Source: Hepsetus odoe
Lineage: Eukaryota > Chordata > Actinopteri > Characiformes > Hepsetidae
Length of the DNA: 64,000 bases
Assembly (NCBI GenBank): GCA_017165825.1
Contig: CM029380.1
Span: forward strand, 2,357,102 to 2,421,101
Reading direction: 5' to 3'
Every line of letters begins with the position of its first letter. The first letter of the stretch is position 1. Shown one piece after another: positions 38,997-50,900 of the stretch. Made by a program: the position numbers and the translations under genes. Under the pieces are notes generated by a model. The model had not been told where the DNA came from and searched no databases. It saw nothing but the letters and a program-made list of their open reading frames with translations.

Positions 38997-41900
38997 AAAC
39001 TAAACACATCAGTAGGAATGGTAGGACATTTTCACGTTTCCAGAAATCAACACGGAGGTAGGATAGATTAAGAGTTTCCGATCTGCACTTTCAGCAATCA
39101 TACAGATATCATACAGCACAGCTGATGGGCAGACAGCCGGCGGGACCACAGCAGCGAAGGGAAAAGCAGACAGGCAGACTTAAAAACAAAAAGGGGCAAA
39201 TTCTGCCTGGTTTTAAGCAGCGCCAGCCCTCGCCCAGCTGCCCCCGCTCGTTCTGGACGGAACCATATGCCCAATTAGAGCTCACCATAGCAAATGTAAT
39301 AGCTGTACTGCAGCAAGAGAGAAAAGTCAAAGCAGAGCTAAAGTCTTCCAGACACACAATCGGCCTTGTGGTTGAAACAAAGGCACAGCAAGAAACGTTC
39401 TAACAAGCTTATGTGTTCTTCTACGCCTTGTTAGGGGTCCTCATAGCGCATCATCCTTCCCCATTTCTTCCTGTCCTCTTCATCTTCCTCTTTCAAACCA
39501 AACACCTGCATTCACTACCACATCCAGAATCCTCCTCTTTGCCCTTCCTCTTCTCCTCTCCGTAGCTCCATCTTCAACATCCTTCTCCCGATATACCCCT
39601 CGTCTCTCCATGTCCAAACCATCGCAGTATCTCTGACTTTGCCTCCAAACCCTCGAATATACTCATTCCTGTCCGTCCTCGTCCCTCCCAACTCCGACAC
39701 CTCCACCTCCCCCAGTTTCCAACCTGTAGTGCAGCTTGTTTCTGCCTTATTAGAAAAAAAACACAACAGCAAAGCAAAGAATGGAGTGTCACTTTCAGCT
39801 CACAGTGAGAAGGTTGTGGGTTCGAATCCCAGTATGGGACCTTTTAACGCTGTTGACTCCCACGTCAGGTCGAATGGAGATGCTAAATTGCCCCTTGGTG
39901 TGACTGATTGTGGATGTCTGTCCAGGTTGTTTCTCCACCTTCCACCAGAATGCTGGCTCAGGCTCAACCCTGTTAAGAATCGGATAATAGACGACTGCAA
40001 AAAAAGCTGATTTTTGATTCAGTTATTTAAGTAAAATGATTCTTTTCTTCTATTCTTTTAGAATACGCAACAAATTTAAATTGCCTGAAAATGAAGATAT
40101 TCCACAGTTCCAGTTTTGACAGCTTTAAGGTTACGGTTCCATCTCACGGAGTGCTCTGCTCGCTCTGACAAGTCGCAGCCATCTGCATTGCTTGTTTGTT
40201 TGTTTCTCTGCACACAAACACTGCAGTGAAAGATGCCTTTATTCAAACAGAAACCCGGCAACACTGGATGGCGGCGACGTACGAGACGTCACGTAGCCTC
40301 GGGCCCAAACAGAGCGCAATCGGCTGTGTGCTTATGAGAAAAGGGAAAGTGTTTAACAATTAATGATTACAGAAAGTGCCACGCAACTGTTCTAGACCCC
40401 AGTTATTTTGACGGGACGTTAAATGGACTCCAGGCTCTGCAGTCCATGTGTGAGCACCTATTCATCATTTTAAACACTTTCCCTGGTTAGGGTGGCAAGG
40501 CATGCTGGAGCCCTTCCCAGCGCTCATTGGGTAAAAAGGGGAGAAACAGGTTGCCACCAGACACACCTAGGGGCAATTTACCATCTCCAGTCCAGACCTG
40601 CTGGGCATGTGTTCAGACTGTGGGAGGAAACCAGAGCATCCAGGGACACAAGGAGAACATTCAGAACCTTCTGGCTGTAATGCAGGAGTGATTGTGTGAG
40701 ATCATTTGCCAGGGAATTCCCTAGTAACGAGTTCTTGTCTTGTTTCTCCCTGTCCAGGATCTCTTCCTCCATAAAGCCAAAACCATGGGTAAGGTAGGTT
40801 GGAGATGCTAAACTGATCCCAAGGTGTGACCCTCTAAAGTGGACTTTTTGAAGTTGTCATGCAACTGGAGGAAAAAACCAAAACATCCAAGAGCAAAGAG
40901 CATCGTTTACACAAAGGCACCAGTGAAACCGGAGAGACGAGAAGATTCAAGTGCAGACAAATCCAAGGCAAGACAAGAGCTGCTGTATATGAGCAGCAGC
41001 CAGGTGAGCATGTCACATCCTGCCATTTGCAAGCTGTTCCCAGATGCCACTCCTCACTTAAACCACACAGATCATTTCCAGCAGGTGAGAATCCCCTGGC
41101 CAACCCCCCTGCCTTCACAATATTGTGCCCTGGGTTTCAAAGAGGAATCCTTGTGTTCTCTGCTAAAGGATGAGCCACAAAAGGTCCCATTGGCCTGGAA
41201 TTCATTTTTACAAGTCTTCCAATAAACATATGTTTGTAAGACTTGCCCTTCAAGGAAGATTCATTCATAATTCAGCTTTTGGCAGGACTTTGACCATGCT
41301 TTTTGTCGTTAGACAGAGCGATTCTGACTTTTGGGTAACAGACTCATGGTCATAAAGTGCATTATTATTTAAGGATATGATGTATTAGTTGAAGATTTGC
41401 GCTGTTTAAAATAAACTACGAGCGTTTCACTGGCTGTAGCTCGGCTTTAAACACTTGCCAACGTCTTGTAATCTTGTTTTTAAAGCTGCAGGGAGGGGCT
41501 TTAAAAGACTCAGGAGCTCTAGAAGACTGTTTCAGATTAAGGATAAAAACAGGGATGAAAAGATGTAAAGTTAAAAAAAAACAAAAAAAAAAAAAAACCT
41601 TGAAGCATGCAAAATGCATTTGAGACACCAAAAATAACACAGCAGGTCCACGTTACACATTAAAACAAAACTTATGGTGCTTAGAAGACACATATTCTTA
41701 TTCAGAGCAACTTTCATTTCCTAACTAAAGGAACAGTCTACCTGGAGAAGCTCTGGGTTAAGGATGTTGCTCAGGAACCCAGTGGTGGTGGTGCTGGAGG
41801 TGTGATGCGAACCTGCAACCTATTGGATTAGTGGGGTCCTTATGGGTTTGAATGAAGGTGTTGGTGCACATGGCTGCAAATGTGTGGTAGATGTGTGTGC

Positions 41901-44900
41901 CACTAAAATCTGAATTCCTTTCGGCGGTCCTGAACAGGACGACATACGTCTTCAAGCAGCGCTGTGAGCCAATAAACAGCACAGAACACCATAAAACAAA
42001 AGTGCCGCTCAAACAAGAAACGTCCCATCATGGTGACCAGCAGCTGAGCAATCGCATCTCAAAGACACAAGCAAATAAGGCCCTAACATCCTCATAGCTG
42101 GTTAACAGCCAGCCTGAGATGAAGCTTCTCAACACAATGTCATCTCTGGTGTACAGTTCTTTGCAAAAGTGTTTGCTCCCTTCGCTCTAATTTTGTTTAG
42201 AGCATTGTTTCTGGTCTGGTTGCAGATGTGGCTGTTAAAGCTATCGCCAGGGGCAATTACTTTTTCACACAAGTGCTGGCAAATGTGTCCTTCAATAAAT
42301 CACAAGACCTGAAAACATGTCAGTCCAATCTAGATCACAAAGAGAGTTTCATTCATATTTGCAACGATCACCATTATACTTCAGCACAGCCTCAACTCTC
42401 TTAGAAGACCTTTCTTGTCGTTTCTTTGAGCCGTCTTCAGGACCAGTTCTCCAGGCTTCCTGAAGGACGTTCAAAAGCTCTGGACGTCAACTAATTTTTG
42501 ATCTGTTCTCTGTGGAGATGATCCCACACTGTTCCTGGATCAGAAACCGCTCAGGTACAGAGACGTTACTAAAAACGAGAGACAAAAACTTTGTCCTGAA
42601 GGAAGATCTGGAGAACAGCATACTAGAATACTAGAAATCTTGCTCTTGAAAATGAAAGTGGCTATTCTTGTCATCGTGAAACGCAGCACAAGACACAGTG
42701 AACTAAATTCAACCTCTGCTTTTCACCCATACACACCGTGCAGCAGGGGGCAGCTATTGAAAGTGTCCGGGGAGCAGTGATGGGGACGGTACCTGCGATT
42801 CGAACCCACAATCTTCCGATTTGGGGGCCTAGTCCCTAACCACAAGGCTTCTGCTGCTCTTTACTTGGCAGGAAAATATGCAGAATTGAGGAGCTCAACA
42901 CTTTTGCACAGTGCGGTCTCTTATGCCTTAAAGGTCGTCTTACTCAAACTGGTATGTAATGGAATTCACTGGTTTGGAACAACCATGTGGGGTAAGCTGT
43001 AACCCTTGCAAAAATGATGGGTCCTGACACGGTTTCATTTGGAGGAGACATATTCAGATATCTGGTCTAAAAGGTTTTATCCTTTTTGCTCAAAAAGGGT
43101 TTTCCCTCCAGCATAAGGACTCCGTGTTATTGGCTGTCCAGCAGACAATTCAGCAAGCAGCTGGCCAAATTTCTCCTCGCTCTTTTGGCTCAGCTGACAC
43201 CCCTGGCCCATTAGGGACACAATTGAAAGCTCATATGACCAGGCAAAATAGATGAAGTGTGAGTTGCAATAAACTCTGACTGCAGGCCAGCGGTCAGAAA
43301 AGTCCCTGGAGCTGTGTGACTGACAGGTGAAGGGCTGGGACTCTGCAAGTGGGGAGGGGAGCAGTCCATACTACAAACTTCCTCCAGTCTCTGGAACGTA
43401 CGCTTATATGTATGTATGTATGTATGTATGTGTGTGTGTGTGTGTGTGCGTGCGCCAAGCTGAAGGAATCAGTGGGTGGAATAAAAATGTATACGGCCTG
43501 AAAAGTGCGAGTGAGGACAGGGAGGAATGGGCGGTGATGAATTGGAAGTTGTTTTGGATTTTTTTCCCTTTTTTTGTGAGGGAGAGCCGGAGAGTAAGTT
43601 CCAACATTTTTGGGATTCCACCCAGTTCGGAGGCTGACCGCAGCTCATAGCCATTCCAATCACAAACTCTGGCAGAAAGCGAGCGTCTAGCTCCATCAAA
43701 AAACTCTGGCTTCTTTACGGACAGCGGTAACTCAGAATGGAAGTCTCTGTCACGCTGCCATGGACGAACCACTGCCTTAGGAACCTTTCAGAAGAGGATG
43801 GTTCTTTGTGAATGAGATGGGTGAAGAATCAAAAGGGCCATTCAAACCATTACTCAATGCATGCTTAGAAACTTGAGTTCTTTCTACATTCTGCAATGAC
43901 TTTCCTCACCAGATGGTAGAGAACCTTTGAAGAACCTTCACATAAGAAGAAACACTGATGTAGTAATCACATGTCATGTGAAGGTTCTTTTAAAAGGTTC
44001 TTCACTTGAGCAGATCTCTACTTTTTGTTTCTGTATGGTTCTTCAAAGAACAGAAAGTGGTTTTTAATGTTTTGGCTAAGGTAGCCTAGCTGTTAGAGAC
44101 TAGCCCCCAAGATCAGAAGGTCGTGGGTTCAAATCACATATCAGTAGTTCTCCTTGAGGTACGCCTGAGCAAGCTACCGTCCCCATCACTGCTACCCAGG
44201 TGCTGGATATGGCTCTCTGCTGCACGTGTGGAGCACAATCACTTTCACTTCAAGCTTCGCCTTTGCTTTAGTCCTTGTTAGTAGATTGCAGTCCAAGAAT
44301 CCACTTTAAGCAAGTCTGTTTGAGACTTCCAACTTTCCACCACAAGCCAGCAACTTTCTCTTTCAACCCAGTGTTGTTTTCTTCTCGTTTTTCCCCCAAT
44401 ATTCTCAGACTTGAAACCCTCGTCCCAGCCTCCCTTAACTGACACTGTGAGATCCTGACCTGGGGTCATGTGCAATAACGTTGTATGGCCTCCAGGCTTG
44501 CTGTCCAGAGCCTCTTTCAAGCTCTTGAGACAGCGTTTACGTCTCCAGTCTACACACTCCAATACACACTCCTCTCCCTCCCCTGTTGTCCCTTCAGGCT
44601 GAGTGGGGGTCAGGCTGCTTCTCCAGGGTCTGCTGAAGTGATTTCACACCCCGTTCTTCCAGCCTCTGATCCTGTTCCGCATCTCCCTGCCGGTAGCCCT
44701 CCACGCTATCAGAATACCCCATCTCCTCCAAGTCCAGCCACAATGGGGATATTACCACGGCAGGAACGGACAGACACAATGTTCTTTCCTTTAAGCTTTG
44801 CAGTTCCTGGCGTGAGTGTGGTAATGGATCAGTGAGTGAACTGATCCCTGAGATTGCAAAACAGTGCAGGGCTGCAATGATTAGTCCAAAACGTCAACGT

Positions 44901-47900
44901 CATGAAATTTGAAAAGGAGATTCACTCACACACTGTGAACAGTGAATTTGTCCTCTGCATTTAACCCATCCAAACTAACTGGTAGTGAGCACCATAAAGC
45001 AGTGTTGGGGACAGTACCTTGCTCAAGAGGTAACACTGACCTACTGGTTTGGGATTCAAACCCATGACCCCAACCCCTCTAACCGCTAAGCCACCACTGC
45101 CATTGGTGAAACCTCAATTATTCCAGAGATATTGTGCTCAGGAACACGTACTTGGTCTTTCTGAAGGACATGTGTCCTGATGGCTCCTACTGTAAAAACC
45201 AATATTTTCACAACGGGAATCAACTTTTCAGGTTCTGATCTACTTTAGGTTTGGTTGAAACTCTCCAAAGGGTTCATGAGGTCCATATTATGAATGAAGT
45301 CATCCTGACAGCACGTTTTACTCTGGTGGTGTATATCTTTGCTTTAACAGGAAATCAAGAACAAATAGCTTAATCTTATCCAGAGCGACTTCCATGTCCT
45401 AATTACAGGGACAGTCCCCCTGGAGGACACAGTGGTGGTAGTGCTAGAGGTGGGATTCGAACCTGGGACCTCTTGGGCCATTGGTCAATAGGCAAGTATC
45501 TTACCACTAGACCACCACCACCCAACAAAAAAGTGTTACAAGACAGTGAGAGACCCAATCGACACCCAATAGAGCAGGAAAGGATCTACAGCAATCACTG
45601 ACCAACGGACCCTCACTTGTATCATCAAGATCTCCAAATAAGGGGCAGCTGTGCCTACTGGTGAAAGAAAACTGCTTGCATGGTTCAATCCCCAGGACTG
45701 GCAGGAGTTTTTTCACTCCTAATTCCACAGCTGAAGTGCCCTTAACCTTAGACACTTAACTCCATAATTGCATAGGTGTGCAGCCAATGGTTTCCCCTCC
45801 TAGTAGGTGTTCACTCAGGATTCAATTCCATTTCAAAAGACTTCGTCAACCCTCTTAATACCAACCTAGCCATAGTCTTCTACTTGTCTTTGACATGATT
45901 GGTGGTCTTGACTTCAGCCCTAAAGCAAACTTGCATGTGAGGTATGTAGTTATGAGAGTAAGAAAGTCCTGGCAGGTCGGAAAAGTTCATCAGCGATAGC
46001 AATAAAGCGTATTTGCAGCCATGGTTACACTTGACAACGCGCTGCCATTTGCATGTCAACATGAGCATATTTCACCAGCCCAGATGGGACAGAGTGTGAG
46101 AGAAGGCAGGAGTTGCAGCTTCACCTCCTCCCTCCACTTCTTCTGCTTTTAACACTCCTACTCCGTCCTGTGTGTAACATGATCCGCCCTTACACGCCCA
46201 GGCGGTCGAGAGTGCAAGAGTGTCTGTATGTGTATTCAAAAGTCTTGAGGACATGGAGTTTAATGGATATAAAGTCTGTCTGAGTCAGTATCATTCACCG
46301 GGAACGGTGGGGTTTGGTGGTGGGTTCAGGGATGTAGTTTTCTTTCTCTGCTTTTCAACACACAGGCAGGAGAGAGAATGAGAGGGGGAGGAGTGTGGGG
46401 GTCTGGCATGGCCCTGAAACAGCCTGGGACAGACGTTGAATGCAGGGGAAAGAATTTCTCCCCAAAATCTGGCACCTACTGCTTCTCGGCTCACGCGCTC
46501 TGCAGACGCCAGGTGCTGTGGAGAGAGCGCGATGGCTAAAGCACCTGGGGCTTCAAACTACAGATCAGTGACGTTCAATCACACACAGACACACAGCCTT
46601 GTTTTTGTACAGTGTCAGGATGAGTCTTTGAGGTCTGAGCCAAATCCCCAAGTCTCTGGGCTTTGAGATTTGGGGTGAATGTCCAAGTTCAGTTCAAGTT
46701 TCTGGGGTCCAAAGTCTTGGATGTCTTATTTCATTCTTAATTCTAATGGGTCGGTCCAGGTCCAGGTTGAGTCTTGAGACTTTTTGGGTGCGAGTCCAGT
46801 TTGGGTATCAAGAGCAGAGTCTCACGACTCTGCGTCCAGATTGAGTGTCCAAGGCATGAGTCCTAGTCGGCTCTCAAAGATCTAGGGTACAAACCCCAAA
46901 GCTCTGGGGTCAGAGTCCAGATTGAGTCCCTGGAATGAGTCTTGTTTGGAATATAGTTTAAAGGTCGAGCATCCAGTCTCTAGATTTTAAGTCTCTATGT
47001 GAGAGTCTGGGCCAACCTCAATCGTTGAGTCTCAGTTCGGAATCAGAATTGAATCCTGAGTCTCAGCTGAGTCTTGAGTCTTTAGCAGAAAATCTTAGTC
47101 TGGTAATTCACTGTAGGAATTCTGTAGAGCACCTTCTGGCAGCTCAATGTAAAGCGGGCAGCTTGAGTACGGCTTCAATTAAACAGCCTTTCATTAGAAT
47201 TAGAAAAAAACATCAGTCTGACCGAATGCTGCATTTAAAAGAAAGAGGCAACTTCAAACAGTTTGAAATGTAGGTTTGAAAGGAATATGGTCTTTAACCT
47301 TGCAGGGAAGGGCTGATTAGCCAATTTAACAGCTAAACTTCATTCTGCAAACCAGACAGACATTTTATAATAAAAGTCTTATAATTTGAATGGATTTTGA
47401 GTCTGATGTACGAGCAGGAGATCAACCCAGTCACTCGGGATGCACAAGCCAGCGTATTTCTTCGTGCCGGTCCCAAGCCTGGATGAAAGGGGGAAGGTTA
47501 CGTTACAAAGTAACGGCATCCAGTGCAAAACTTTTGCCAAATCAGTATGAGGACAAAGAAATAGACTTCCCTACTGGATCAGTCGAGGCCCGGGTTAACA
47601 AAGACCGCCACCAGTGCTGTTAGTCTACAGGGTGCTGGTGAAAATTGGGCTATTGATTGTCAAAGGACAAGAAGATGAAGAAGAAGAAGGCATGTCCTGA
47701 TGAGAGAAGGAAGTGGAGGAGAGTGGAAGTGAGGGAGGAACTCTGAATGTTGGCAGCATGACTGGTAAAGGTAGAGAATGAGCTGATATGATGGAGAGAA
47801 TGAAGGTTGATATTCTGCGAGTGTGAGAGACTAGATGGAAGGGTAGCGAGACCAGGTGTATTGGAGGAGGGTTTAAACTGGTCTACCATGGTGTGGATGG

Positions 47901-50900
47901 AAGGAGGAATGGGGGAGGAGTTATCCTGAAGGAAGAGTATGTGGAGAGTGTTTTGGAAGTGAAGAGGGTGTCAGGGAGGTTTGAAGCTGGAAGTTGAAGG
48001 TGTGATGCTGAATGTTGTTATTGCTTATGCCCCAGAATCTAAATATAAATAAAATGCTTATGTTGATTGTGAGATGGAAGAGAAAGAAGAATTGTGGAGG
48101 GAGTTAGATGAAGTGATAGAGAGTGTATGTTGGTGAAGGGAACAGAGGTGATTGGCAGGCATGGTGTCACGAAGAGGAATGTTGAAGGTCAGATGGTTGT
48201 AGATTTTGCTAAAAGGATTGCTAAAATGGCTGTAGTTAATACCAGGGAAGAGAATATGATGTGTGGATAGTGAACCAAGAAGTAGAGAATAAACAAGATG
48301 GAAGTAAGCAGCGATGAAGAAGATGGTCCAGATGATATACCTGTAGAGATGGAGATAAATGAAAGTGAGTAGACCAACGTACATTCATGTGAATAAAAGA
48401 GAAGATGGTGGAATATTTAGGACAGAGGGAGGAGAGGTGAAAAAGGTGAAGGAATTAAAATATTTGGTATCAGCAGTTCAGAGTAACAGTGAGTGTGGAA
48501 GAGAGGAGAAGAAGAGAGTGCAGGCAGGCTGGAATGGTTGGAGACGCATGGCAGAAGTGATCTGTGACAGGATTATTTTGGGAGAAGGATGTTGAAGATG
48601 AAGCTGCCAGGAAAGAGGAGAAGAGGAAGGACAAAGAGGTTTATGGATGTGGTGAGAGAGGACATCCAGGTGGTTGGTTTGAAGAAAGAAGATGCAGAGG
48701 ACCCAGAGAAATTGAGACTGCTGTGAAGAAGTGCAAGTGGCAAAACTCACAGGCTTACAGGTTGCCCTTCAGCAAGGTACCGTCCCTGCCACTGCTCCCT
48801 TGGTGCTGGACATGGCTGACCCTGCTGCACGGTGTGTGTGGGTGAAAAGCAGGGGATGCATTTTGTTCTGGTTCCCTGAGTGCTGGACTGCGTTGCAAAA
48901 CAATAAATAGTCACTTTCACTTCACTTGGCAGTCCTAATTTAATCCAATTTTTGGATCATCTCATCCAGATTTGCAACAATTTTATAACCCTAATCCCAA
49001 CCTCAGGAACCAGAAGGAATCTCAGATCTTAAAAGGTAAAAATGAACCTCTGTCATATTCATTTGGCCCTTATTTTCTCTGGTTTTACGACAATGTCCGG
49101 ACTTTTCTGTAGGAAAACACAAACCAGCGAACAGACCCCACTCGTAAACGTGGCCTTGATGAACCCCCGGACCCGCTCTCTCTCTCTCTCTGTTCTTTCT
49201 TTCCTTCCTTCCTTCTTTCTTTACTCCCCCCCTCTCATTTTTAAGAGCAGGTTTCAATTACTTGAAGTCCCAGATATGGACATATGGAAAGAATTTATTT
49301 ACACAGGTTGTCAACGTTCTGGTGGTCTTTCCCCCTCCTTAAGCGAGGGTTATGTAATATTCATGGTGCAGTCGGGCCAAGCCGAGAATGAGGCCACGGC
49401 GATGGCGAAGCGAAGTAGAAAGCCATGTCGGACTCAAAGCCTCGGCAGAAGTTTCCTGAAAAGCCGCAAACTGTGATGGTATGAGAGTGGAAATTCCAGC
49501 CGGGTTGTTTGAGTTGGCCGACAAGATTGTATATCTCCATGCACGTGGACTTGCCGCCTTGAATTTTTGGCTAATTACAACGGTTTCCATGCCAACCCAA
49601 AAAGTAAACTACAAATCCAACAATGCACTGTGCTCAGACACAACTTCCTCTCCCTAAATATGAGCACCAGCCGAAGCCAGGAGCTTTTTTGGCCACTCTT
49701 TTGCGGGTTGCTCTCAGCCAGAAAAAAAATAAATAAATAAATCCTACATCTTGGCAAACAAAAAGTAGCCAAAGGGCTGGAAAATATGCACAGCGTTATT
49801 CAGTGAAGAAATCAGTGGAATTCATTCTCGCCCTTTCCTCGACGGTTTTAATGCAGCCCAGAAGCAGGTTCCAACAGGAATTTTGTGACATTGACCAGAG
49901 AGATGAATGCACATTAAAAAGTAAAACAGCTGCGCCTTTCTCAACGCCCCCCAACGTCTCTCAACACCACCACCAAAAAAAAATGTTTTTTTAAATGAAG
50001 ACATCAAAAGGATTAGATACGGCTGTAAATGTTGCCGTGAAACTCCTGATTTATGAAAGTGACAGATTTTAAACTGCAAGCGGTCCTGGAGGGGAAAGTG
50101 GGGAGGTGGAGAAGAACGCAAAAGCCGAGCGTCACGATTATCATAACAGATTCCTTGGGCGTAATTCATCATAAATGCAGAGCCCGGTCGAGCGATCCTG
50201 TGGACTCCCCAGTTGAAATAAGCAGAATGAAATACAGCGCGATGTGAGGCGCTATAATGGTTTTTCAATGACAGTGTATTTCACTGGAATCTGTAGCGGC
50301 AAGATCGCCCCAACTTGATCCCCGAGCTTTCGGCTGCTCAGGGACCCGCGACAGCTAAAATACACTCGGCTTGCTTTTAACACAGCGTTAGAATGCAGAA
50401 ATACACACCCCATAAGATATACAGTCCCGTTCGAACACCCTGAGCACCTCATTTCTGCATATTTTGTGTCCAAAGTATTTTTAATGTATTGTTGAAGAAC
50501 AGTCCAGATCTTCCTGCAGGACAAAGTTTTTGTCTCTCATGTTCAGTCCAGTCTCTGCACCTCAGCAGTTTCAGAGACAGTGTGGGATCATCTCCACAGA
50601 GAACACAAAAGGCAGCGACGTCCAAAGAAGAGCTTCGGGACGTCCTTCAAGAAGCCTGGAGAAGTGTTCCTGAAGACCACTTAAAGAAAGGAGCTGGTCT
50701 AAGAGAGTTGAGGCTGTGCTGAAGAATAATGGTGGTGGTGAATATTGACTTTAAAGCTGGTTAGAATGAAACTGTGTGTTTAGACTGGAGTTACATGTGT
50801 TTGTACACAAATCACTGAACTATTGTCTCGCTTTCATACAGAACAGAAAGAAATGAGGGGATTAGATCTTTGGCACAACGCTGCATGTGAGAAAGTATAT

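Noticed and set aside
39795..39840. Possible tRNA gene with GTTCGAATCC
   Set aside because: No cloverleaf could be built, and the box B belongs to an interspersed repeat seen elsewhere in the window.
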